DNA from: CAYHGV01 sp964356135
GTDB taxonomy: Bacteria; Hydrothermota; Tepidihabitantia; CAYHGV01
Reading direction: 5' to 3'
NCBI GenBank assembly: GCA_964356135.1
Contig: CAYHGV010000088.1
Coordinates: forward strand, 1-12,246
DNA: 12,246 bases
Numbering within the stretch: the stretch's first letter is position 1; the number at the start of each line of letters is the position of its first letter. Position numbers and translations under genes: made by a program. Positions 6,768-12,246 of the stretch are shown piece after piece. The notes under the pieces were generated by a model. It saw only the letters and a program-made list of their open reading frames with translations, made no database searches and had not been told where the DNA came from.

Positions 6768-8424
6768 TATACTTTATCATACGAAGTTTTTTATACCATA
6801 CCGCTAAAATGCTTTGTGGGTCAATCGTAATATTAGCCTGAAGCATATCCCTACCCTTCCTGTCAACCTTCGGTTCTAACTCTATATCACCGAGATGTTT
6901 TCTTAGTTCACTGCGGGCAAGGGTCGTATTTTTGCTTAGCGTCTGGTCAAAGTTTGTTATATATTCCTGGATTTCATTCTTTGATACCCTGACTGGTGGT
7001 TCGTCTTTCAATGCTCGGATTTGACTAAGCTCAGCCTCAAAGTTCTTTTTCTTGGCTTCCGTATCCTTCAGCATAACAGCCGTAGTTTCCGTTATGGCTC
7101 CCATTATGATAGCCTTCTTGATGTTTTCCCATTCACCATTGACTTTTCGTAGGCTCTCGATAGCTTCACGCTCTCTATAATCGCTTTTATCTACTATCTT
7201 ACTAACTAACTTATTAACTTTGGCGACAAGAGTATCAGTATATCGGTTCATGATTTCATCCTTGAAGAAAGGCAGTATTGACTTCATCAGGACGCTCTCA
7301 CGGACATAAAGTTGATTATCGCAAACCGTATTCCCTTTATTCCTATGGGCACTACAGCCGTAATATGGGTTGCCAGCCCCGCTGCTTATCACCACATAGT
7401 TGCCACCGCATTTGCATCTAAGCAGTCCAGTAAAAAGATACTTTGCGTATTCCTCTTTCGTATTTTGGTAATTTTTCCTTGTTGTTATTTCGCCGATTCG
7501 TTTTTGCCGGTCCTTGACCCGTTGCCAAACCTCATCCGAGACTATTCTTAATTGGGGCATATCAATTGTATTCCATTCTTCCCTGGGTCTTTGAAAGGGG
7601 GTTCTCCTACCAGTCTCCGGATTCTTCACCCATCGGGTTCGGTTCCAAATATAGCGTCCTCTGTATAGTTCATTATTTAAGATTCCGGTTTGCCGTCTGC
7701 TATCACCGCAAATCGTAAGATAACACCAGGTCTTGGTTCCCTTAACGCCAGTCCGCTGAGGAGGGATGCCGTCATCATTTAACCCTTTCGTAATCACCCT
7801 GGGGCTTCTGCCGTTGGCATACTCCTTGAATATCCTCCTCACCACTTTTGCTTCGTCAGGGTCAATAGTTCGCCTATAACCTATCGGCACGGGTTTACCG
7901 AATCTATCCAGCTTGTCGCCAAAGACCGGTTCGCTCCTATACCCATAGGCTCTACCACCAGCATTGAAACCTTTTAAGAATTGACTTTCAAGCCCTCGAT
8001 GAGTGGTCTGGGCGATATACTGTAAATCATTCTCACCGATACCACCGTAGATCGTAAGCAAGAAGTCCGCTGCCTTCTGTGTTGTGTCAATACCCTCCGA
8101 GACGAAGTAGATATTAACCCCGTTGAATTGAAGAATTTTGAACGAACTTTTTAAGGTAACGACATCCCTGGCGAATCGCTTTGTGTCATCTGCCAGGATA
8201 TAATCAAATGGCTTGGGTTTATGCTTGGCTGATTCAATCATCCTTTGAAAATTCTGCCTACCATTGATACTTGCACCGGAGACGGCTTCATCACTATATA
8301 TATGTTCATCTAAGACTTCCCATCCTTTCAGTTGCGCAAATGCACGACATTTTCTAATTTGGGCATCGATAGACTCAGCCCTCTGCATATCGGTAGAATA
8401 TCGGGCATAGATGGCACATTTCAT
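6727..8424 (-). CDS. Large serine recombinase (site-specific integrase)
   Basis: A 565-residue member of the large serine recombinase family, which cuts and joins DNA through a phosphoserine link to integrate or excise an element. The resolvase-type catalytic domain, residues 1-145, shows IYARYST with nucleophile S10 and R8, and DDTKRFARD with R83 and R86. The recombinase domain spans about 160-300 (GYRRTIDPDEAKVVRRIFKEYANG, GILNNELYRGRYIW). A zinc ribbon carries C337, C339, C357 and C368. A coiled-coil region (about 390-475) and a short tail follow. GGAGG lies 6 bases before the ATG, and the start overlaps the upstream stop (ATGA). The last 13 residues, ending AGAGFEPATLRL, and the TGA stop lie inside the tRNA gene, in antisense. 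All catalytic residues are present, so the enzyme may be active. Confidence 0.95.
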   Translation of the reverse strand: MKCAIYARYSTDMQRAESIDAQIRKCRAFAQLKGWEVLDEHIYSDEAVSGASINGRQNFQRMIESAKHKPKPFDYILADDTKRFARDVVTLKSSFKILQFNGVNIYFVSEGIDTTQKAADFLLTIYGGIGENDLQYIAQTTHRGLESQFLKGFNAGGRAYGYRSEPVFGDKLDRFGKPVPIGYRRTIDPDEAKVVRRIFKEYANGRSPRVITKGLNDDGIPPQRTGVKGTKTWCYLTICGDSRRQTGILNNELYRGRYIWNRTRWVKNPETGRRTPFQRPREEWNTIDMPQLRIVSDEVWQRVKDRQKRIGEITTRKNYQNTKEEYAKYLFTGLLRCKCGGNYVVISSGAGNPYYGCSAHRNKGNTVCDNQLYVRESVLMKSILPFFKDEIMNRYTDTLVAKVNKLVSKIVDKSDYREREAIESLRKVNGEWENIKKAIIMGAITETTAVMLKDTEAKKKNFEAELSQIRALKDEPPVRVSKNEIQEYITNFDQTLSKNTTLARSELRKHLGDIELEPKVDRKGRDMLQANITIDPQSILAVWYKKLRMIKYIAGAGFEPATLRL

Positions 8425-8642
8425 ACCGCCTCCTTTGACTCTATTATAACAGATTTGACACGCTCGTCAAGTTTCAACGGTGTCCTCTCCATTGAACCCC
8501 CTTTTCTTTTCGCAAGAATGTCCTCGGCTATGATTTGGGCCAACATATCAAGAAGGGTCTCGTTATTGGCAGCATAATTCTGCAAACCCTGCTTAGTTTT
8601 TTTAAGTCTCCAGACTATTCTTAATCCTGTTAATTTATTCAT
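8421..8642 (-). CDS. Small protein of 73 residues, translationally coupled to the recombinase
   Basis: The stop overlaps the recombinase start by ATGA, and the start overlaps the stop of the preceding HTH frame by ATGA, so three frames are tightly coupled. AAGGTGA precedes the ATG. The protein is mostly helical by composition (TLLDMLAQIIAEDILAKR), with a basic N-terminal part (LRIVWRLKKTKQ) and a charged C-terminal part. I do not recognise a family. The position suggests a partner of the recombinase, such as a directionality factor or DNA-binding accessory protein; this is inference from context only. Confidence 0.7.
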   Translation of the reverse strand: MNKLTGLRIVWRLKKTKQGLQNYAANNETLLDMLAQIIAEDILAKRKGGSMERTPLKLDERVKSVIIESKEAV

Positions 8643-8809
8643 TCACCTTGAAAGACCGGTTCTGCAAGAATCGGCGATTTCATAATCAAGTATCCATTTG
8701 GGCACGGGATCAACCCTGATTCAGTTCAGTCATAAACCATTGAGCGACTCAGCCGTAATTTTTCGGCAAGCTCCTTGACGCTTAGAAAATCTAACTCTTT
8801 AGTATCCAT
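8639..8809 (-). pseudogene. Excisionase-like helix-turn-helix gene interrupted by an in-frame TGA
   Basis: Read as one frame, the sequence gives MDTKELDFLSVKELAEKLRLS, then RSMVYD, a TGA at 8726-8728, then TESGLIPCPNGYLIMKSP and a real TGA that overlaps the next start codon. The pattern (LSVKELAEKLRLSRSMVY, then ESGLIP) is the MerR/excisionase-type HTH_17 domain, where the stop occupies the place usually taken by a hydrophobic residue in VYxLIESG. The continuing homology and the preserved ATGA junction show this was one cistron of about 56 codons, or up to 67 if in-frame ATGs at 8836 or 8842 are used. TGA is a stop in other genes here, so it is likely a recent nonsense mutation or a sequencing error. 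A functional gene would be a candidate excision/control factor. Confidence 0.65.
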
Positions 8810-8870
8810 TTTTTCAATACCCTTTAGAATCGCCATTAACATCTTCCGAAGGATTACCTAACTTCATCTA

Positions 8871-8893
8871 CTCACCCTGTATTTTGGGTAGAG
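8871..8893. other. Stem-loop between the HUH gene and the excisionase-like frame
   Basis: CTCACCC (8871-8877) can pair with GGGTAGAG (8886-8893) through a stem of seven pairs with one bulged A and an 8-base loop. It lies in the 135-base gap after the HUH gene. No T-tract follows in the direction of transcription. It may be an mRNA processing site, a weak terminator or part of an origin. Confidence 0.35.
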
Positions 8894-8944
8894 GTATTCT
8901 TTAAACACGCCGACAGCTATCAACGGCTATCCGGACAGCCTTTG

Positions 8945-9415
8945 TCAGGGGTGCTGAGATTGACTGATAGCCTTTAGGGATTCAGCAACCCTTTCCGGTA
9001 TTAAAATTTTTTTGAGGCTCCGGCTCATCAAAAAATCCACATCGGGGTCTATAGCGTGTTTCGCCAAGTAGAACCGTCCCCCCAAATTTTTATCATACTC
9101 CTCTATTTCTGCAGAACCATACCATCTTTTCCACCAAACTTGGTATTTATTTCCACTAATCCCTCTGAGACCACCAAAAAAACCATGATAGTGGGCAACA
9201 CCTCTCTTTTGCCATCCCGGAATACAAAAAAACTCTATCCTATGCCCAATATCCTTACGAATATACCTAATTAACTGTATTAACCTGTTCTTAGCACCCC
9301 GGAGACCTACCGACCTTCTGTAGGTCAAGGTCACAAACCAATCCCAATCAAATTGAGAGAGAAACTCTCCCCAGCCCTCTATGAGGGCAGTTTTATTTTT
9401 TGAGTTATGACTCAT
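8945..9415 (-). CDS. Small HUH endonuclease, rolling-circle replication initiator-like (Rep)
   Basis: A 156-residue protein carrying the three motifs of HUH single-strand nucleases in the right order: motif I FVTLTY (27-32), metal-binding HUH motif H75-Y-H77 in VAHYHGFF, and the one-tyrosine catalytic motif YxxK in FYLAKHA (Y116, K119). Such proteins nick one strand, stay attached through the tyrosine, and start rolling-circle replication or transfer of plasmids. It has only the nuclease domain; no helicase domain follows. I chose the ATG at 9415 because GGTGAGG lies just before it; a start at 9478 would add 21 residues (MSLLRLPKVG...) but has a weak ribosome binding site. It follows the XRE regulator on the same strand after a strong hairpin. 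Beside a serine recombinase it points to an integrated plasmid. Confidence 0.8.
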   Translation of the reverse strand: MSHNSKNKTALIEGWGEFLSQFDWDWFVTLTYRRSVGLRGAKNRLIQLIRYIRKDIGHRIEFFCIPGWQKRGVAHYHGFFGGLRGISGNKYQVWWKRWYGSAEIEEYDKNLGGRFYLAKHAIDPDVDFLMSRSLKKILIPERVAESLKAISQSQHP

Positions 9416-9496
9416 AGCCTCACCGTTAGGAATCGCTATTGACAAAGTTCCTACTTTTGGTAGTCTCAATAGACTCATTTTATTTTGTTCATCTCA

Positions 9497-9526
9497 AGCC
9501 CATCGGTGCTTCACCACCGGTGGGCT
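9497..9526. other. Strong 12-base-pair hairpin between XRE regulator and HUH gene
   Basis: AGCCCATCGGTG (9497-9508) pairs with CACCGGTGGGCT (9515-9526) with one G-T wobble and the loop CTTCAC. It starts 6 bases after the regulator stop and precedes the HUH gene. In plus-strand sense it is followed by ATTATTTTAT, as in a terminator; in the direction of the operon it is not followed by T's. It could reduce read-through into the HUH gene, protect the mRNA, or be the nick-site hairpin of a double-strand origin. Confidence 0.6.
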
Positions 9527-9532
9527 ATTATT

Positions 9533-9730
9533 TTATATGGACTCAATTCCACCTCGTTGCACTTTTCCTTCAAAACGCCTGAGAAGTTCCCTATTATGTC
9601 GGTGGAGTTTCTTGAATGTTCCCCGTTCCCATCGGACAATAGTAAATAGGCTTACGCCTAACTCCCGAGCCAGGTCTTCTTGACTCCAATGGAGCCTTTT
9701 CCGTATTTTTTTCAGTTTCGTTAGTTCCAT
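9533..9730 (-). CDS. XRE/Cro-type helix-turn-helix regulator
   Basis: A 65-residue DNA-binding protein, MELTKLKKIRKRLHWSQEDL then ARELGVSLFTIVRWERG, the standard HTH_3 fold with helix 2 QEDLARELG and recognition helix SLFTIVRWERG; the tail (RELLRRFEGKVQ) is basic and helical. GGGAGGTAAG lies directly before the ATG at 9730; the in-frame ATG at 9793 lies inside a palindrome and has no ribosome binding site. Its place as first gene of the operon, behind a promoter with overlapping palindromes, suggests an autorepressor that sets expression of the HUH nuclease and perhaps the recombinase. The binding site is not known; the palindromes at 9752-9769 and 9996-10016 are candidates. Confidence 0.88.
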   Translation of the reverse strand: MELTKLKKIRKRLHWSQEDLARELGVSLFTIVRWERGTFKKLHRHNRELLRRFEGKVQRGGIESI

Positions 9731-9751
9731 TCTTACCTCCCTGAGTTTAGT

Positions 9752-9769
9752 TTTTTGTTCAAACAAAAA
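9752..9769. promoter_or_regulatory. Palindrome upstream of the XRE gene, candidate operator
   Basis: Arms TTTTTGTT (9752-9759) and AACAAAAA (9762-9769) flank a central CA. It is 22 bases before the regulator start codon and directly abuts the 41-base palindrome. On the minus strand it forms the T-rich sequence after that larger hairpin. Confidence 0.5.
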
Positions 9770-9809
9770 GGGTGTAAAAAGCGTGGATTTCACACGTCCT
9801 TTACACCCT
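9769..9809 (-). terminator. 41-base imperfect palindrome, terminator/attenuator-like in the operon leader
   Basis: Outer arms AGGGTGTAAA (9769-9778) and TTTACACCCT (9800-9809) match perfectly; inner arms CGTG (9782-9785) and CACG (9793-9796) are placed symmetrically, with 3-base internal loops and a 7-base end loop. On the minus strand the stem is followed by TTTTTGTTTG, as in an intrinsic terminator. It sits in the leader between the promoter near 10012-10039 and the regulator gene, so it fits an attenuator; equally it could be an origin hairpin for the HUH protein. Confidence 0.55.
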
Positions 9810-9818
9810 ACGTTGCTA

Positions 9819-9940
9819 TGAGACTGTTGGATGTGTTGGTCTCAATCTATTGCTCAAGTTTGATTTCTATTGAGATCAACCCAGAGAGGGTTCCTCTGAT
9901 TTTTCCCCTCCCGTTCTTATTTATACTGATAGCGAACGGG
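9819..9940. repeat. Cluster of short inverted repeats in the operon leader
   Basis: TGAGAC (9819-9824) pairs with GTCTCA (9839-9844); alternatively TCTCAAT (9840-9846) pairs with ATTGAGA (9869-9875), which excludes the first pairing. CCCGTTC (9910-9916) pairs with GAACGGG (9934-9940). Mutually exclusive stems ahead of a terminator-like hairpin are the layout of attenuation control, and clustered stems are also usual in rolling-circle origins. No coding frame is supported here. Confidence 0.45.
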
Positions 9941-9995
9941 GATTAATAAAATCCAAATTGTCAAAAGAACATGCTCTAAAATAACATATCCTAAA

Positions 9996-10039
9996 ATACT
10001 AACTTGTATTTAGTATAGTAAAATTTTCGGGAATGTCAA
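9996..10039 (-). promoter_or_regulatory. Promoter of the element operon with overlapping palindromic operator
   Basis: On the minus strand TTGACA (10034-10039) and TATACT (10012-10017) are 16 bases apart, a near-consensus sigma70 promoter pointing at the XRE gene. A palindrome with arms ATACTAA (9996-10002) and TTAGTAT (10010-10016) covers the -10 box and start site, where a repressor would block RNA polymerase. The leader to the regulator start is about 275 bases. Confidence 0.7.
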
Positions 10040-10142
10040 GGGTCGCCATGCAAGGAATCGACACTATCTCCAAAATCGCTATATTTGACAAGCGTTTACA
10101 GAGGTAAATAATTAGCGTGTAAAAACATTCACTCCTATGGAC

Positions 10143-10175
10143 TGTTCATTTTATTGACAATTAACATAATGAACA
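10143..10175. repeat. Inverted repeat in the element's right-hand noncoding region
   Basis: Arms TGTTCATT (10143-10150) and AATGAACA (10168-10175) flank 17 bases containing TTGACAATTA. The gene-free stretch 10040-10312 holds this repeat, the 8-base match to the tRNA at 10178-10185, and AT-rich sequence. It may be an operator, an origin part or a recombinase site. Confidence 0.45.
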
Positions 10176-10312
10176 AATCGAATCCGATAGAACCTCCCCC
10201 TAAAACTATATAACTTATTGATTGTCAGTCCGCTATAATTTGTCCAAAATCGGCTGAATCATAATACTATCGTATTTTATTTTCATAAAACAAAACATTG
10301 GCGTCTCTATAT

Positions 10313-11932
10313 TTAATATTGATAATTTATTATCCTTAATCCAGAATTCCCATCCGCTACATATGCATAATAGTTATAGCCAAATAAACACCAAACACCA
10401 CGAGCCGTGCCTGGTGTATCATAATAGCCTACTTCTGTTCGATTTGAAATATCAATTATCCGTAGTCCTGAATTTCCATCCGCTACATACATATAAAAAG
10501 GATGGTCCGGTTCGTAATAAACACCATAGGCAGTTCCCGGTGTATCAATATAGTAACTTTCGTACGGGGTTTTGTAGCCATAAAATACTCGTAGTCCGGA
10601 ATTGCCATCTGCTACATACGCATAATTACCCATGATACAAACATCATAAGCCGTCCCTGGTGTATCACAATGACCGACCTCGGTAATCGGGACTTGTTGA
10701 ACATCGATTACCCTTAACCCAGAATTGCCATCCGCAACAAACGCATAATAACCATCGGACCAAACACCATAAGCCGTGCCCGGTGTGTCAAAATGACCTA
10801 CTTCAGTTGGGTTTGAGGGATTTGAAATATCGATTATCAGCAGTCCGGAATTCCCGTCTGCTACATACGCATAAGCACCATAGAGACAAACACCATAGGC
10901 CGTGCCTGGTGTGTCATAATGACCTACCTCAGTTGGATTTGAGGGATTTGAAATATCAATTATCCGTAGTCCTGAATTTCCATCCGCAATAAACGCAAAA
11001 GCTTCTTGGTGGGGTACACCTCGGATACAAACACCATAGGCCGTGCCCGGTGTATCACAATGACCGAGCTCGGTTGGTGTTGAGGGGGTTGAAACATCAA
11101 TTATCCGTAGTCCTGAATTTCCATCCGCTACATACGCATAAATTGGTCCCCCCCAATTCATAACACAGATATCCATAGCTTCACCCGGTGTATCATAATA
11201 GCCGACTTCGGTGGTGAGCCTCACGTTTACTGTTGTTGTCTCGTCCTCAACTACTGTCACGGTCTGTTGCCAGTCAGCCCAACCAGAGATTTCCGTTAGT
11301 TTTATCGTATGGTTACCGACAGGCACATTATCTAAAAGAAAAGGACAATCGGTTAAATAGCCAGTGTCCATACCGTCGAGGTAGATTTTGGCTCCGACCG
11401 GCCCTGAAGCGAATAGAATATAGCCTCCGGTAGGGTCCAATGTGGCATTCACGGTTGTCGTCTGACCCGGGTTAACCGTCACGGTCTGTTGCCAGTCAGC
11501 ATAGCCAGATTTCGTTAGTTTTATAGAATGGTTGCCGGCTGCAAGATTAGTTAAAAGGCAATCGGTTAAATTACCAGTGTCAGTTCCGTCGAGGTAGATT
11601 TTTGCTTCGGTCGGAGTGGAGTTGACCTGGATATTACCTGTGGTAGTAGTCAATGTTGCATCCACAGTTGAGGTCTGCCCCTGATTAACTGTCACGGTCT
11701 GTTGCCAGTCGAGATAACCGGATTTGGTGAGCTTTATCGTCCGCCCACCAATCTTTACATTCTCAAGGTTGCAGTTGGTCTTCTTACCCGTAGACTGCCC
11801 ATCTAAATAGACATCGGCTCCTGTAGGATTGGATTCAACATAAATAGCACCAGTAGGTTCTTCTAACGGTTGGCAGGAGAGAAAAAGTAAGAGACAAGAA
11901 GTAAAAAGTAAAACGGACTTAAAATACTTCAT
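10313..11932 (-). CDS. Lipoprotein with three PEGA domains and a seven-bladed LVIVD-type propeller
   Basis: A 539-residue surface lipoprotein. AAGGAGG lies before the ATG at 11932 (six codons inside the longest frame), and the lipobox FLSC puts the lipid on C20. Residues about 28-95, 99-165 and 170-239 are three PEGA domains, each with a YLDG core and GYxDWQQTVTV ends, a fold common in surface-layer and cell-envelope proteins. Residues 242-539 hold seven repeats of about 40-46 residues, each with a DTPGTAYGV stretch and YVADGNSGLRIIDISNPS, the LVIVD-type beta-propeller repeat; seven copies fit a closed seven-bladed wheel. It likely binds proteins or glycans outside the cell. It has its own promoter. 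It points the same way as the element genes, but the 272-base gap before the element promoter and its chromosomal style suggest a flanking gene; cargo cannot be excluded. Confidence 0.88.
   Translation of the reverse strand: MKYFKSVLLFTSCLLLFLSCQPLEEPTGAIYVESNPTGADVYLDGQSTGKKTNCNLENVKIGGRTIKLTKSGYLDWQQTVTVNQGQTSTVDATLTTTTGNIQVNSTPTEAKIYLDGTDTGNLTDCLLTNLAAGNHSIKLTKSGYADWQQTVTVNPGQTTTVNATLDPTGGYILFASGPVGAKIYLDGMDTGYLTDCPFLLDNVPVGNHTIKLTEISGWADWQQTVTVVEDETTTVNVRLTTEVGYYDTPGEAMDICVMNWGGPIYAYVADGNSGLRIIDVSTPSTPTELGHCDTPGTAYGVCIRGVPHQEAFAFIADGNSGLRIIDISNPSNPTEVGHYDTPGTAYGVCLYGAYAYVADGNSGLLIIDISNPSNPTEVGHFDTPGTAYGVWSDGYYAFVADGNSGLRVIDVQQVPITEVGHCDTPGTAYDVCIMGNYAYVADGNSGLRVFYGYKTPYESYYIDTPGTAYGVYYEPDHPFYMYVADGNSGLRIIDISNRTEVGYYDTPGTARGVWCLFGYNYYAYVADGNSGLRIINYQY
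10316..11209 (-). repeat. Seven DNA-level repeats encoding the propeller blades
   Basis: Units of about 120-140 bases recur across the 3' half of the lipoprotein gene, with strings such as CCGGTGTATCA and CAGTCCTGAATT in variants close to each other. Blades 2, 3 and 4 are the most alike, pointing to recent internal duplication or gene conversion. Blade 5 (VFYGYKTPYE) and blade 6 have lost the DISNPSNP ending. Confidence 0.8.
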
Positions 11933-11987
11933 TTGAACCTCCTTACCCATAGTTGTGAAACTATAGCTCGTAAACTATGAGTATTCC

Positions 11988-12015
11988 ATCATAGACCTGG
12001 ATAAAATTCTGTCAA
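11988..12015 (-). promoter_or_regulatory. Sigma70-type promoter of the PEGA-LVIVD lipoprotein gene
   Basis: On the minus strand TTGACA (12010-12015) and TATGAT (11988-11993) are 16 bases apart, about 55 bases before the start codon. Confidence 0.65.
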
Positions 12016-12074
12016 TGATTTTCGACTTAGTAATAATTTGACAGTAACCTCGGTAGATGGGTATAGGGTTTATC

Positions 12075-12092
12075 ACTACTGTCAACAGTAGT
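12075..12092. promoter_or_regulatory. Palindrome upstream of the lipoprotein promoter, candidate operator
   Basis: Arms ACTACTGT (12075-12082) and ACAGTAGT (12085-12092) flank CA. Further GTCAA copies follow at 12081, 12091 and 12104, with GTCAC at 12115, roughly one helix turn apart. It lies 60 bases upstream of the -35 box, a place usual for an activator. The bases from 12120 to 12246 show no gene, RNA or repeat that I can support. Confidence 0.45.
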
Positions 12093-12246
12093 CAAAGTTA
12101 CCAGTCAATAACCTGTCACCTAAAAAGGCTGTATCTTACCCCAAACCTCAAAAATCACCGTTCAACCTCGACCCCACCCCAAAATGGATGTCCTGAACAT
12201 CGCATAAACCCCACGAAAGTGACCAGAAAAGCAAGTATTACACATC

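Larger units (their letters stand above)
6768..10185. mobile_element. Putative integrated plasmid/integrative element in the initiator tRNA gene (right end tentative)
   Basis: The segment carries only minus-strand genes of mobile-element type: XRE regulator, HUH-type replication nuclease, excisionase-like HTH remnant, small coupled protein, and serine recombinase running into the tRNA. The left end is placed at the tRNA 3' end because the recombinase frame crosses it. The right end is uncertain. TCGAATCC at 10178-10185 matches the tRNA T-loop region (6748-6757), but 8 bases could match by chance; if it is not the site, the element continues and may include the lipoprotein gene or leave the window. 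No conjugation genes are seen, so mobility would rest on the HUH protein, on a helper, or on replication alone. Confidence 0.6.

Noticed and set aside
8639..8809. Recoding of TGA as an amino acid
   Set aside because: Several genes on both sides end with TGA where their domains end, so a recoded genetic code is unlikely; no selenocysteine-type context was evident.
9731..9793. N-terminal extension of the XRE regulator from the ATG at 9793
   Set aside because: It would encode part of a palindrome and lacks a ribosome binding site; the ATG at 9730 has GGGAGGTAAG.
10086..10115. Plus-strand promoter starting with TTGACA near 10086
   Set aside because: No acceptable -10 box at normal spacing, and no plus-strand gene follows.
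10316..11209. CRISPR-like regular repetition
   Set aside because: The units are 120-140 bases, lie inside one open frame and encode propeller blades; there are no short identical repeats with unique spacers.

Overview
The window looks like chromosome of an uncultured bacterium of the wider FCB/WOR-3-like type. The reasons are several secreted proteins with a C-terminal sorting or FlgD-like module (clearest in the gene ending at 5745, with YQNYPNPFNP and a final RKLVFVK), PEGA and LVIVD-propeller surface proteins, and strong AGGAGG ribosome binding sites. The phylum is an inference from protein style only. TGA is used as an ordinary stop codon (at 422, 2000 and 6556, for example).

Left region (1-6556, plus strand): a co-directional run of exported proteins. 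They are the 3' end of a sorting-domain protein, a putative GHL15-type glycoside hydrolase, a lipoprotein with a His-Gly/Cys pair like clan CD (caspase/gingipain-like) peptidases, a large parallel beta-helix protein with a sorting domain, and a small glycine-rich secreted protein. Two gene-to-gene spacers hold short repeats and palindromes.

Middle region (6656-about 10200): a promoter and an initiator tRNA-Met gene, followed by a compact set of minus-strand genes that looks like an integrated plasmid or small integrative element. In order of transcription these are a sigma70-like promoter with an overlapping palindrome, a leader rich in inverted repeats, an XRE-type helix-turn-helix (HTH) regulator, a small HUH/YxxK replication-initiator-like nuclease, an excisionase-like HTH gene broken by an in-frame TGA, a 73-residue protein, and a large serine recombinase. 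The last three are joined by ATGA stop/start overlaps. The recombinase reading frame runs into the tRNA gene, so its last 13 residues and its stop codon are read from the antisense of the tRNA. This suggests the initiator tRNA gene is the integration site. The regulator would control the operon, the HUH protein would nick and replicate the excised circle, and the recombinase, perhaps helped by the small proteins, would integrate and excise it. The right end is not proven; an 8-base match to the tRNA at 10178-10185 is a weak candidate.

Right region (10313-12246, minus strand): one lipoprotein gene with three PEGA domains and seven LVIVD-type repeats, predicted to form a seven-bladed propeller, with its own promoter. 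It may be flanking chromosome or cargo of the element. The last 150 bases show no gene.
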